Origin: Mycteria americana
Taxonomy: Eukaryota; Chordata; Aves; Ciconiiformes; Ciconiidae
NCBI RefSeq assembly: GCF_035582795.1
Contig: NC_134369.1
Location: 60,388,001 to 60,452,000, forward strand
Direction: 5' to 3'
DNA length: 64,000 nucleotides
Part shown: piece by piece, positions 1-13,663 of the stretch
Position numbering within the stretch: the stretch's first letter is position 1
Layout: each line of letters opens with the position of its first letter
Made by a program: the position numbers and the translations under genes
Notes under the pieces: generated by a model
The model's database searches: none
Seen by the model: only the letters and a program-made list of their open reading frames with translations
Told to the model about the DNA's origin: nothing

Positions 1-3000
1 GTGATTGCGGTACAAACAGAAAAATACAGAATGGTTTCAGTGTTACTTGGGATGTTTCACGCAGCTCTGATTGCACCTCTTCAAACAAGATCACCTACTG
101 CCCTCTTGTAGTGAACATTGAGCAGTTCTGTTCTTTGTTTCTCTGACGCTTACCGTATCCCCCGGGATGTTCTTGTTCTTTAAGTTTACTTTAAATTCTC
201 CTTGAAATATATTTCTAATGCAGTGCCTGTGATGCTTACACTGCCATCTGAAGACCACCTTTACAGGGTCATCTACTGCACTACTAAGCACTGCTACATC
301 CGTATTCTCAGGTTAATTTATCCTAACTGATATTGCATGTCCCTATGTATTCAGATGTACTATTTATAAAAGTCCTCCCTGTATGCGAAGTTGTATGATG
401 TGCCTTGTAGTCTGCCAGCATTTTTTGTGCTTTGGGCCTATTTTGGACATGTAATAGCACCTAAACCGCTGCAATGTCAGTACTGCGGTGTCACAAAGCT
501 TTCCAAGGGAAAGACGTATTTAAAAGTCCAAAGAGCTACCTGTGCCTGGGTAGTAAAACCTATCCAAATGAAGAAGACTCTGAGAATAGCTTCCTTCATG
601 ATTTACCTACCTGCCCATTGGGATGCTGGAGAAGTTGTGGAGAGAATTGCAGGGGATTTAAGAAGGTTCCAGATGCAGTGAACAACTGAAACATAGAAAT
701 AGTTATGTCAAAGTGTATGCTGAGCTTCTCCCGGTCTGTGACTTACATTGACAATCTGTAACTTTTGTCATCTCAGTTGGGTGTTATTGTCTTTATGCTT
801 TGAATCAATTAACTAATGAAGCTGGGATAGCTGACATTTGCCTGAAACTAGTTGTTTTTCCTAAGTATTTTGTTTTAAATGTCATCCTAGACCAGCCTAG
901 TTTCACTGGTGCAGTAGTTCCCAAACACTAAAAAGGAAATTCCCTTCAAGAAAATAATCCTCGTGCTCCTGTTGACATCATCTTGTCAAAGTCTCAAACT
1001 GCTACGTTTTGTGTAGAGTAGCTGGGCATCTTCTCCATGCAGTACTGCTTTATTCCTGTACTAGGTCCAGCTTATAATTCATTAACCAGTGAAATAACAG
1101 GGAATAATGAAGGCAAACAGCTTAAGCATGGAGCTTGAGCATGGTTCATGCTTTCTGAAAACTTGGGCAGATGGGCCCATTACATCCAATTTACATTTTA
1201 AATCCCTTCTCACAAGGATAACTGATAATTTTTTGTTTTAAAAGTTGAGCTCTGGGAGAAGAAATCCCATGTCCCTTCTTACATCTGACTAAGCTTTTGC
1301 ACCTCACTACTCTGAGAGATGCTGCCATGCTTTTAAAGGTGCACGTGAATATCCTAAGCCAATAGTTACAGCAACCGAGCCTATGTTGAACTGAAGGCTA
1401 CAGTTACCTACGTGTCCCAGGAGCTGATCTCTTCTTCCCCGGTTCTTGCCAGTTGCAGAGTGACTGAACTTGGCTGTTTACTGGGGCATGCTTCCAACTG
1501 TCTTATCAAATATTAAGCAGATGAATATGTAAATAATTTTTAGTGTTACTGTGCTAACATCTTTATCACAGTTATAAGGCACTAGTTGCTGTCCCTTTAG
1601 TAAGAGTGGTTTGGGTTTTGGTTTTTTATTTAATTTGGAAATGAATTGGTAGTTTCTCTTCTTGCCAACTACAGCATGGGAGAGAATGAACTTCACAGTG
1701 AAATTTGATTATAATAAAACACATAATCTCTTTGACTTAGTTTTAAAGAAGGCAGTTGTTTAAAGCAGCTGGTTAAGTACACAGATGTTCTGGTTGAGGG
1801 CAATCCAACATTAAAATGGCATAATGTGGCAACAAATTCTCATTTTAAAATGAATCGTTAACAAAAGGAATATTTAGTTAAGCACCCTACCCTTAATTAT
1901 AGTGGCAGATATTTTTCTTCTTGAAGCATGTGTTCAAAAGGTGCTGAACAGCCAAGCTCTTCTTTCTAGCAGAAAATGCTGTGTTGCACTTCCTTAAGAA
2001 AGCAAAGATGCATTTGCTGGCTTGCTGGACTCAATTCCCCACTGCAAGATTGCTGCCTAGGTCTGCAAGCGAAATGACAGTGACTATGCAAAGAGGTTTT
2101 ATTCATCTACAGACATAAGAAGAGGGTTGTGAAGTCATACAAGAAAAGAAAGCCGAAGGTAACGTGCCTGTGTCAGGGTCCTGCTCCTCTACAGGGGCCA
2201 GCAGAGTTGAATTCTTAAGCTGGGATGGAGACCAGCTGCCTCAGTGAGTTTCCTTGTGAAGACTGGGCTTTTGATTATAATATTTTACGTATCTTCATGA
2301 ATGCCTGCCCAGTGAAGCGTGGAAGTGTTGGGCTTTCTCTCCCCGCTGCAGAAGAGGAGGTCAACTTAGGCAATTTCCTTGCACTTCATTTCTTTGAACT
2401 TGCACAGCTGCCCTCTCGGGACTGCAAAGTCCCTGGCCCTTGGGCCTGCCAGTTTTGGAAGCTTCTAAATGTCAAGTCTAATCTCAGTTTTTGTTTTTAA
2501 AAATACAAAGTTCCTTGACTTTTTGCTTGCAGAGGAAATGGAGTTATTCCCAGTAAGTGAAATGTTGGTGCCGTTATGTTTCTGGGTGTAAGGTGGGAGG
2601 GAGAATGAGGTGTAACTATTTCATATTCCTATAACAATAAAAAGAGGCATGGTGTCTCCAATTACACCAATTAAAACAGTTAAACAGTAAGTTTCCTTCT
2701 TCTTATCCCAACACCCCTGCTTTATACAGGCCTGTTCTCTTCTGCAGCCTCCAGCATCAGGAGCTCTTTACAGTTCAGGAGGTCTTTGACAGTTCAAAGA
2801 CCAGGGCAGTTTTGCATTGCCTTGTTCCCGAGGTGAGAACTCCTCACAGAAGGCACCCAAGAGCATGTGGGAAAAGGGAGGACTGGGGGCACCAGAGTAG
2901 TTAAACCTGTGGGGGCATGGTACAAAGAGCAATGGTGGGTATTTTCCCATTCCCTCTTCTGTGCCCAGTTTGAAGCCATCACTGGAATAAAGACCCAGGA

Positions 3001-3914
3001 GTCTAGCCAGAAATACAAGGTAGGTAGGTAAGTAGCATGAAAAGTTTAGTCTAGGACTTCTGAATCCTTTTGAAAGTAGGCAACCACTCCATCTTCTTCC
3101 ATGGCCTCCCCTGTCTCAGCCTCCAAGGCTTCCTCCCTTGGTGCGGATCATTTTTTATCCCTCCCTGAGCCCTGCCAGCTGTCAGTTCATCACTTTTAGC
3201 CCCAGGGCTGTCATTTCTGCCTACCTTCCCTGCCCATCAGCTATCTATCATTGATTTCAAAAGTGCTAGTAAGACCTTCTGCAGCTGTCAGTGGGCGTAA
3301 TGTTGCCTATGTATCGGTAGGCCATCGTCTGATGCTCCCCAGCAGCGTGGGATTGTGCAGAGACTTTGAAACTCATCTGGACAGATAGCAGTTGACTAAG
3401 CTGAACTTAGTGTCTGCATTGGCGTGATCACAGCTTTATTAGTGCCGGGATAAATTTCAACTGAGTTGTATGCACAGAACTTGAAGTCACACTTCTTGTT
3501 TGCAGGAGAGGTGCAATTATTTGTCCTTCTGCCATCCTTGTCTGTGAAACAATTTGTCTTTCCTACACCCATGTGCGTCACCCAGTGTTGTTTTGATTAA
3601 TCTAGAATATATCATCACAGAGAGCCCCCCTGCATCTCAGATTATTGTAATCTTGCTGCCTGCTTGCATGGTCTTAGAGGCACTGATAAGAAGAGCCTGT
3701 TCTGGCAGTGTTGTGTCTTGGCTCAGCCTTTGGAGAGCATGAGGCACGTATGGCATGTAGGAACTCTTCTCTGAGTTTGAAGAACTAAGGTAGAAAGTAC
3801 TGATCTCAGCAACTTCAGCTTTTTAGTGCAGAACATTGTCAGATTTATTCCGATTCCCACCCCTCTTACAGAGGCCTGGAGTCAGGATGGGTTTCAGAAA
3901 GGAGGCGGTGGGAT

Positions 3915-4065
3915 GTGGTGAGTGGATTGGGAGCAGGGCCTGGGGAGACCTGAGTTTTCTTCCTAGGTTTGTGCTAGCACTGGGGTGACTTTGGGCAAAA
4001 CATATTCACTGTCTGCAAAATGAGGATAGTGAGACTCCCCCTGGTGTAAACCTACTAAGGTTGAG
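3915..4065 (+). repeat. MIR-type SINE remnant
   Basis: The stretch follows the MIR consensus order. It has a GTGG-like start with a GAGCAGGGCCTGGGGAGACC segment, then a core containing GTGACTTTGGGCAAAACA, then CTGTCTGCAAAATGAGGATAG, and ends in a GTTGAGG-like tail. These correspond to the MIR core 'TGTGACCTTGGGCAAG' and the 'CATCTGTAAAATGGGGATA' block as I remember them. It is diverged but easily readable. MIR copies are ancient amniote fossils with no expected activity. Boundaries are approximate. Confidence 0.75.
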
Positions 4066-4669
4066 GCACTCTTCTTGAGGAAACAGCTTCTCCTTAGGCA
4101 TTTTTCTTTTGGATTGCCCCTCCTGGACAAAAAGTTGCTTGTATATTTACATGTCAGACTGCTTTATAATGTGACTTTCCCGCAAAGCCCACCTGTGGCA
4201 GGGGGTGAGGATATATAGGCTTTAACACATTCATTCAGATTTAACTACCTTTCCAGGAAAATATTTAAAAGTACTTTCTCCAGATAAGAGGTTTTCTATT
4301 GCTAGATGTCTTGAAAATGAATGTGCTACCTCAGGGCAAATACAGTATCTTCTTATTGCTCATAACGCAGTTACTTTAAATCTTCTGCCTTTATTGAGAA
4401 AATTATTATCCTTGTTGAGCATTCCTCCATTAGTCTATCAGGGAGCCTGTTAGTTAGAGAAGTAGATGAGTCATGTGGAGCCTTGTGTCTCTTGGTGCAT
4501 GTTTGCAAACCTAATTTTAGTCAGTCTACTCTACGCTGCTCTGCCAAAATTAGATAACATTGTTACAGCTATGCCCGTGTTTAAATCAAAAAGATTCTCC
4601 AGATAAATATAATTAGGAAAACCAGTTCTCTTTAGCTGTATTCAGTCATGGATCACAAATACATCCATC

Positions 4670-4684
4670 TTTTTTTTTTTTTTT
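4670..4684. repeat. Poly-T tract (15 nt)
   Basis: This is an uninterrupted run of T following 'acatccatc'. It could be a simple repeat or the tail of a minus-strand retroposed fragment, but no recognisable body lies beside it. Confidence 0.9.
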
Positions 4685-7600
4685 ACAAGGTACCTAAATT
4701 TGGGTTTCTAAGACTGTTCTCAGACCCATTGGCTTCAGCAGGCTTTGTAGCGAGTCCTTAACTGTACGCGTAGCTAAATGGGTGTCTGACATTCCCTGTG
4801 CGTCTTCCTGCTTAAAAGTCATTGTTACTGTTACTACTGTATTCTGCCTGCAAATGTCCTCATGAGGCACAGCAGCAGTTTATGTAAAGATTTCTTGACT
4901 TGTCAGCAAATTGTCCTGTTTACCGTTAATTTTTGAGATTTCACATTGCCTCCATTGTATTTGTATTTCGGCACCTCTTACACTAATGAATTTAATGCCT
5001 TTGTCCTTGGGAAGCAGGGGTTTTGATCCTCATTTTGCAAATCCTGCTAGTCTCTCCAGCTGACCAAGCGGCCTACATGAACTCAGTGCTAGGTGAGAAG
5101 AGTTGAATTCAAATCAGCACATGGACCCCAGTTTAACAGAGAACGTGAATGCATACTTCAAGTCAAAGCATGTGCTTCAAAGTTTTGTGATAGCTTAGGG
5201 CTTAAACACGTCTTCAGTGCTTTATCAAACTGAATTTAGCTAATGTACAAAGTTACTCTTCTGTTGGACAGTTTTGTTAACTCAGGGTCCTGCTCCATGA
5301 ATCCGATCTGAAAATTATGCAACCCTGAAGACTGGTTGGTGAAGCTCACTGTAAGGATGAGGTTAGGTGGTAGAGGTTGGGTAAGCACACTTGCCCATCT
5401 AGGTACTTGGTGGTATTTTGTATGTACTTTCAGAGATGTGCATCTGCCACAGTCCAACACTCTGAGTAAAGAAACACCTTGGCGATTTTGTTGCTGTGGT
5501 AGGTGAAAGAAAAGGCGGAATGGGAGACAGAGAGACGTGTCCGTATGGTCACAAACTGAAGTGAATATAGACTGGGACAGGAGCAGGACCTGATGTGAAA
5601 CATCAACTAAACACATCTGAAAAGGGAGAAAGAAACTGATAGCCTTTGCAAATTGACTATTAAATGCTACATCTGATGCCATTGCAAGAGGCTTTTTGCA
5701 GTATTAGTTACTTCTGATTAGATTTGTGAGATGTACTAGATGACAACAGTCTATTTAAACATCTATTCATATTCTTGCTCTAACGTGTTTTAGAGTCCTG
5801 TGTGGATTATATTTGGTGTTGTGAGGACACACTCACACAGCCTCTGTTCTTTCTTCCTGGAACTCTTGTTCTGGTTTGCCAGCCGTGGCACCTTGCTCCC
5901 AGGATCTCTTTGGCTTTTTGTCTAAAAAGGACCAGACTTGGAGTCTCTGGGTTCATGTTTCCCTCCAAATGCTCATGTTGGAGGAGTGAACTAAACTTAC
6001 AAAATCTTCTTTGCAAGATGAGACTTCTTACTCCTTCCCTTTCTTCCCAAACACATCATCTGCCTGCCAGCACGGGTTATCTTAGAGCAAGGTGTACTGC
6101 CTAAGTGTGGAAGAGGAACAAAGCTCCAAACAGCAGTTAGTGAATGCAGTGGTTAAAGAGAAGAAAGAAGACTGGGCTGTCTCCCTAGTGTGCAGCCTGC
6201 ACGGGGAATATGTGACTCATGCTTTGGACGCCCATTTCACACTTCCCTGCAGCTGTGCCGCATCTCACATGCCTAAGAGCTGTGTTGCAGGGCTCCTCGC
6301 AGGTTGGGACCCACAGTTGCAGCTGGTCTGTGACCAGCCATCCAGCGTGGCTGGAGCGCGGGGTCATGGAGCTAGAGAAATGCTGGGGTGTGGTCCAGAA
6401 GGAGGCTGCTACACTGGAAAATCTCCTAAAAATATATCACGTGGCAACATCTTCATGCCAAAGAGCATCGTTGTATCTCATGGTCAAGAGTGAATGTGGG
6501 ATCTCATCCTCTGGGACAGCAAGGAGCTGGGGAAGGGATGTTGAAATCTCTCTCTCTTGGCCTTCTTGATCCTTCAGACCTGCCCTCACTTATCCTGGGG
6601 GTTTTTCCCTTTCCTTCTGCTGCCAGCGCCCTGCTACGTGCCAAGGGAGGGAAGCGTCCTTGCTTCCATTGCACCTGTTGTCTGGGTAAACAGAGATTCA
6701 CTGCTGTTGACGTCGGTCCACAAGCCCTACAGTCTGTTAAAAGTTTCACTTAAATAAACAAAGCATATTTTTAGTTGTACGCAATGTTTGGCCATGGTAG
6801 CAGAGAGCTCTAGCAGGTGTCTTTAAGGCCTCTAGAAATGAAACAGCAATCCCCAAGCAGAATATGCAGTGGGCCGGCTGCTTAGTTAATGGAAGTTGGC
6901 CAGCCTCCACTGGATTTGTCCCAGGACAACTAGATTAACACAAAACCAAAAAACCCCACTTGTTTTCTTTCTAACAAGCAGTGACCCCTTCTTTCTGTCT
7001 CTCAGCAGTCTGTCCTGCCCCCTCTTGCTGCATCTTTCCCCATCTCCCTTCCCCGGGTCTTATCTCTCTTCCCTCCATGCTGCGGGGAGCAAACCTGCGA
7101 ACGTGCCAGTTGCTTGGCTGGAGTAACTCAAGAACGGTTTTGCCTTCTTGCCACGAGATATCCCAGGAAGCAAATGCTGCCTTTGGTTTTGCAAAAGGCC
7201 GGTGGAAAACTTGCAAGAGGCAAGGGAACTTGTGTGGCACATGCGTATAGCAGCTCCGTGCTGGGGCCAGCAAGCTGCGTAGGGGAAGTGTTGGGATGGC
7301 ACTGCAGGAGTGATCCCGTGAAGCTGGACTGCACGTGACGTTATGAAGAGCTTGGGCAGCACAAGACCCTGGAGCAGCTTGTTGGCAGGTCTCATTCCTG
7401 GACTGCATGCGCCGGCTGGGCACGTGCCTTCTGGTGGTGAGAGTGAAACTCCATCCACGAGTCCTAATGAAGGACCCGTTAGAGCTCTTCCAGGCACTAG
7501 TTGCGGCTGAACCATCTTGCACGTCCATCAAGTGTATTGCTGCAAGAAGAGTGTCTCATGAGCCAGCAGAGAAGGCTTAGGTGGGAGGGTATCGCCAGTC

Positions 7601-10129
7601 TGGTGTTGGCTGAGTTAAGAAATAAAAAGCAAAATGCTTTATTCTCAGGATTTTTTTAATTGGATTAAAAAAATGAGCAGACAGTTAAAGAAGACAGTTA
7701 AATGTGAAACAAATAGAGAAGGTAATGGAATTAATTGGGGATTAAAATTGATCTTCAATAGTGTGTTTGTAATTATTTGTATTTATCCTGATGTCTCTGT
7801 TAGTGGGAGTTTATTAATGGCATGCTCAGCAGGCTTGTTTAAAATGAGGACTTTAAGCAAATAGCTCTATCTTTTATTTTAAGAGAGCTTTGAAATATGA
7901 AACAGCAGGAAAAACAGGTGTTGGAAGAATTGCAGGCCAAGAAAGCCGTTATTAGATTATTTTCTGCCTTCAGTGGATCTGATTACCTGATGATTATTCT
8001 GAACAGTGTTTGGAGAAGGTGGGAGATGTGAGATGCAGTTTCTCCTTGAAGTCTTGCTACGGATGTTGAAATACTTCTATAGCTACTTGTCAATTCATGG
8101 CTGAGCAGCTTCACAGGTTGGGAGAAGGTTCCTTACTTGGTACTTGGTTAGAAGCAGCGTCAGGTGGCAAATCATGAATGAAATCAGAAATCAGTACCTT
8201 TGTAAATGTGAATTATGGAAATGAAACTAAAATATAGGTCTCATTCTGAAACAAGAGAGAAAGCTTTTATCAAATATGTGCTATTATTGAAACTAAGTAA
8301 TATGGAAATTCACCTGGGGTGGAAAATCAGTACAAGAAGGCAGCCTAGCAGAAGGATTTAGGGGTTGGATTTTACCTTTGATAAGCCACAAATATATAAA
8401 AGGTTATATATAAACTGTATTTTGTATTTTTTAGTCTGAGAGCCTTTGTCAGCGTGTGCCGCAGCTCATTGCTTGGCTGGATGAAGTTTTTGTTTGCTTG
8501 CCTTATATCTTTAAAAAAGAACTGTTAAAATCTACGTTCACTTAAGAATACTTTAGTCAGTTCTGCATGCTGGGTGTTGAAGTTGCAAAGAATGGCTACT
8601 CAGAAAAGGTGGAAGTCTGAAAGTAGTTTGCCTTGAAGTGTTAAAGCACTGTTACCTCTTCCTGCAGAAGTACAGAGAGGGCTGCATTCAGTCCTGTTAG
8701 TTCACTTGCGTCGGTTGAATAATGTGAATTCAAAATTTGGAAACTGAATAAGCATAAAGTTTTGGGGTTTTTTTTCCTGGTGTTCTAGTTATGAATAAAA
8801 ATGTAATAAAGGAGATTTGCTAGTTCTAAAGCTGTGGAGAAGACCAGGCTTAGAGTCTGTCAGTTCAGTGTGATGGCAGGTGATACTTAATCTCTATTTT
8901 GTAACATTTTTAAAGTTAATTTTTAGATAGCACTGAGGGAGTTACGTAAGCTTATTTTTGTATGCTGTGAATTAAAATTCAAATTTCCATCACTACACAG
9001 CGTGGCAAATCAAAACCAGAAAAATAAATCTATGAAATGCAAAATGTACATTGTTCACTTTTGCCTAAGTTAATGTAAAAATTAAAATTCTGAGTAAAGG
9101 TATGTTTAATCTGTGTAATTGCTTATTGCATTTAGATACCGAATAATGTATTCGCCTGATCACCTAAGAAAGCACCAAGTTTCTTCTAACCAATCGGACT
9201 TTCCTTTGGGAAAATAGCTTTAAAAAGCACAAACGCAAACCAAAATGGAGATAGCGCAGGAAATCCCATTTTACTTAATCTTACTAATTTAAATCCTAAT
9301 TAATATCAGTGATACAAATCAACCCGTGTACTTATTGCTTCGGGAAGAACAACCTGTGGGCCCAGGTGGAGATGAACGTGTGCTCGGAAGGAGCCCGGGC
9401 AGGGGGAGGGAGGTGGCACCCCAGGCGGCAGCACCCACCCCAGCTCACTGCAGCTCTGCAAGAACTTCTTGCTCCCAGGGAAGAGAGTTGGCCAGGACAG
9501 AGATCTGCGGCACAGACCCCGGGCAGCTTCCACAGTGGTTGTGAAATCACGCTCTGAAGTCCCCTGTTGAAACTAGCCTTTGCTTTTGTTAGAAAGGTCT
9601 TACAGTATCCCAGTGTGGAAAGCAACACTTAGATTTTAGTTTAATTTGAAATAAAAGTTTTGTTATAGCCAGAAATGATGGTTTTGATTTGGTTCATCCA
9701 AAACAGTTCAATTTTTCTGTTTTCTGTAAGGGAAATAAATGACCATGAAGTGCTGATTTCTCCTTATGGCTGTTTATTGCAGTGCGGTGGTTTGTTCTGC
9801 TTTCAAGTGTCATTAATCCCCACGAAATACATCAGAGTTTCTGAATAAGCTTTTCTTTGTCAGATTTGACTGGGGTTTAATCCTCAGGGTTGTTAAAAAG
9901 GCTTTTCTTTTTATGGAAGTGCCATGTTAGGAAATACGGTGTGCAGATGGTGAAAATTTAGAGATTGTAGTTTTCTCCTGTTACTACTGTTCTTCCTCTT
10001 TTCCCTTCTCCTGATGCCACATGTAGCTGTCTAGGGCTTGGGCTGAGGTTTCCTGTAAGCATAGCGGTTTGTTTGAAAAGAGTGAGCAGAGGAGGAATGG
10101 TGCTGCAATCTGCATCTGAGCTTTGGCCT

Positions 10130-10230
10130 GGCGGTCTGGAGCTCCTGGGTCTGATTCTGGCTTCACCACTCACCTGCATGGTGGCTTTGGGTGAGTTTTC
10201 TGGCATCACCAACTGGAAATAACTGCACGT
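10130..10230 (+). repeat. MIR-type SINE remnant
   Basis: The segment 'GGTCTGGAGCTCCTGGGT' followed by CTGATTCTGGCTTCACCACT, CACCTGCATGGTGGCTTTGGG and TGAGTTTTCTGGCATCACC follows the MIR core: 'TGGAGCCAGACTGCCTGGGT', 'CGGCTCTGCCACTTAC', 'GTGACCTTGGGCAAGT'. It is more diverged than the copy near 3.9 kb, and the 3' end fades into unique sequence. Ends are approximate. Confidence 0.6.
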
Positions 10231-12729
10231 AGGGTTTAGTCTTAGGTGGTGTAGCCTGATATCTCTGTGCAATGGAAACTTTGGGCTTTCTGTGCGGGAA
10301 GACTTGCTCCAGAGCTGACAGCAAGACAGAAGAGACTCATTAAAACAAACAAACAAAAAAACTCAGCAAAAGCAACATGCTAAGAACTATCACAAACCAC
10401 GTAAGTTTTCTCCCATGCTTCTTTACCTGCTCTTCCCAAGCAAAGACTGTAGCACATCAGCCAAGAGGCAAATCATTAAAAGCACTCCCGTACGGCGTCG
10501 CTGAGAGATGTCAACAGAGAAGAGTCCTGCTGGATGAACGGTGGTGCATTTGGGAGAGAGGGAAGGATTCTCTTCTCTGTTTGCTTCCCTGTTTCTGGAA
10601 GATGCTATGGGAGTGTCATAATGATGGTCTCAATTTAATTTAAACAAAATTGAAAAATTGAGTGTGTGTGTGGCAGAAGTAGTTTGTTCTCACTCAGCTC
10701 AGCTCCAAAGGAAAAGCTCCAGAAGGTCATTGGACACTTGAAGAGGCTTCGTATCCAGAAAGACCTTGCTGGCAGTAGAGCCCCTGCTCCATTGGGAACC
10801 TGGGGCACTCTGACAGTATTCGAGGCAGCAGTAAACCCATACACAAAGCAGGAGAGGAGTCCATACAGAGAGGACAGCATACATGAAAAGACTAAGATTT
10901 CACAGGAGGAATTGTTATTTTGCAGGGTTGTGTAAAGTTTTACTTTCTCCTTTGTAAAAATTACTCGTAATCTCTACAACAGCAGCTTTTCTCTGTTGAG
11001 GGCACAGCTAACAATGATGCCACACTGCTGTGGTTTTCTTTCTGGGCTTTTTATTTCTCATTTTCATATCTAAAATTTCTACTTAAACAAATATAGCTTG
11101 ATGGAAACTGTCAATACCCCTTGGTTTGGGGAAGGGGAGAGCCTTTCTGTTGACAGTAAGGTGAGTGGGGTGCAGGTTCAGACACTGGATTTGGGGTGGA
11201 TGTGTGATGTAGCATGCAAAATGAATGTTTGAGATGGGCAAAAGGATCTCTGAGGAGAAGAGGTGGGTATAGAAAAGGCATAGATGGGGGTATCTTGCAA
11301 AATCCTCAGAAATGCCTCTGATGCAGAAGGGATGTCTTTGTTGCTGGAGAAAGCTTGCCGTCAGATTTAAATGATGGTTATTCACTCTTTCTTTGAGACC
11401 ACTACAAGGGATACAAAATTACACATCTGCTTCATCCTGTCCTGAAATTCACCCTTCAGTCTGCAAAAATGTAACAAGAACTGGTGACTTTTCAATATGT
11501 ATTGAATGTTTTATTATAATATCTACTGTGCCTAGAACAACCTTGCTAAAAAACTCCAGAAAATGTAAATGATGTGCTATGAATAGGCAAATGATTCCTA
11601 AGCAATAATGTGTGCTGAATAACCTTTGTACCTTAGCAAACTGCCAAATCTGCAGTGAAATCTGGTAGCTGGATAATGTACTGGCTTGAGCACTGCACCT
11701 GGCTCTGGACATGGAAAGCAAGATCCTCCAGCCCTGGGTGGGACTGCTCTGTGGAGGATGACGCTGGACGGGGTTCAACCACAGCATCTCTATGAAATTG
11801 GAGGGCAGATTTACGCTACAAAGCAGTGCTCTGGACAAGCCAATTTGGCCTTCTCTAGACCCTTCACATCCCTTTTTAAAAGCGAAGCAGCCTTTCAGGA
11901 CCGTTTGTTGTAAGTAGAATACGCCACTGCTACTAGGCTTGGGGGAAAAGACAAAATATCCTCATGCGATGGGAAGCACACTGCAGCAGTGTCTACCAAC
12001 GCCAAGATGAAAGAACACAAACGTAGCTGTGTGTCTTATTATGGGCTTCTGAGTGGGTTTTTTTTCCTGTTTGTTTCTAATTTAAAAATTGCCATAAATC
12101 ATTATAGGATGCATGTATCTTAAGAAGTAACTCGTGTTCTAATACGGATGTCTATGTAAATCATGCTATATCGTAAGTGCCACTTTCTATCACTCTGTAT
12201 GCCATCAGAGCTGTTTCAGAACGTATTTTCAGCTGTATAAGCCACAGTGGATATTTTAAAAAATGCTTTCCTATTATGCCATTCTGCTACTGACTCAAAG
12301 AAGGAAAATGGTAAGGCCAGCTTTCAAACTGATGCATACCCTGTCTGCTTCAATGAAATCAATATGTTAGTCTCCACCTACTCTGGCCTGGGGTTATCTT
12401 TGTGAACTATGTATCAGAAGAATGTTTTATCATTACAAGCATTTGAAAATTATTCTCTAAAATCAATATTCTATTTTCTCTTAAACTTGCATTTAGTAAA
12501 ATACTCTCAACATTTGTGTCCTCTAAAAAACTTAGTGGCTATTAATTGTGAGAGAAATACATCTGAAATTATCTTTCCCAGTGACATGGTTTCATCTGTA
12601 CTATGGCCCACATACTTTCTGTTCTTACCACAATGACATTCCTGAGGTTACACCCAAGATAAATTTATCTTGATGTATGCTAGGTTATTTATACATGGAA
12701 ATGTAGGGGGGGAAGCAAAATCTGGCTGC

Positions 12730-12995
12730 TGCTGCGGCTGTGCACACGCTAGAAAATCTGCTGGCAGCAAACGTGGCACATGGCGAAAAGTTAGTTGTCC
12801 TGATTCTGTCTTTTCCAGAAAGTCAGAGAGAGGAAGGCGGCCCCGAATCCCCTGAACCGGCAGTGCTGACTGTGAGGCCCGTGGGTGCTCTCCGCTTGCT
12901 CGCGCAGCTGGATGTAGCACGCAGCACTCCCTGCGTAGCACCAGCCATCACGCTCCATAATGTCGGTAGCTCACAGAACCGGTTTTGCGCTGAGC
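12730..12995. promoter_or_regulatory. Short CpG-rich patch, function unknown
   Basis: By eye there are about 19 CpG dinucleotides in about 265 bp, with GC a little above half, which gives an observed/expected ratio close to 1. The flanking sequence is CpG-poor, like most of this window. CpG retention can mark an unmethylated promoter or enhancer, or simply a recent GC-rich insertion. No TATA box, start exon or splice donor consistent with EVL exon 1 was recognised next to it. The longest open frame in the window (minus strand, 12823-13449) overlaps it, probably because high GC depletes stop codons. Confidence 0.3.
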
Positions 12996-13639
12996 CAAAC
13001 ACTATTTCGGTGGAAATGCAACTCTTCAAATATACCTTTGGTGCTACACTAAAGGTCATCTCCACTATTGTTCTTCTCCCTTTAGTGGCCCAGCACTGTG
13101 AGAACCAGCCGCACTGATGCTGCGGCCAGGCAGGCAGAGAACCACACTGCGTAGCTGTAGGAACAGAAACGTACGTGTGTCCCGCTAATACCCGTGTGTT
13201 AACTTCAGAGCTGCTCAAGGGTCGTATCTTCATCCAGTGAACTGACAAAAATTGCCATCCTCTTTCTCTGCTTCTCTCAGCGATTGCACATTGTGGATTT
13301 TTTATTTCTTTCTCCAGCAATGGTCTGCAACCTTGAATTGTGCTAATAACACACATCAGATTGATGGTCATGCCACATGGGGTAGGTAGCAGGGGTGCCT
13401 TAGTGCAGCTAGCATCCTCCTCTTGGAGATTACAACCATCAATTTCCATCTGCTGTGAGCATCTACAACGTGATTCCTGGGTATAGGAACGTCAGTTGGT
13501 TCCCAAGGCTGAGCGGGTTTCCATTTGGCAACCAGCCCTTCACCCCCAGTGTCAGTGCTATAAAGACATCAGCAGCAGGTAATTTGTTTTGGCTCCATAA
13601 TATAAGAGCCTGCAATTACCTATTTTCCTCTACCGCATT

Positions 13640-13663
13640 AGATTGGTACCCAGATTGGTACCT
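13640..13663. repeat. 12-bp direct tandem duplication
   Basis: AGATTGGTACCC is followed immediately by AGATTGGTACCT, a two-copy tandem repeat with one mismatch. It is probably a small replication-slippage duplication. Confidence 0.85.

Noticed and set aside
391..681. 96-codon open frame on the plus strand with a CxxC motif
   Set aside because: A single CQYC is not enough for a zinc-binding domain, the rest has no pattern, and the length is unremarkable.
5236..5682. 148-codon open frame on the minus strand
   Set aside because: No family resemblance could be recognised and nothing suggests an exon or retrogene.
6971..7531. 186-codon open frame on the minus strand, with several overlapping frames on both strands
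   Set aside because: The region is GC-richer, which lowers stop density. The translation is low-complexity noise without a domain, and overlapping frames of similar length occur on the other strand.
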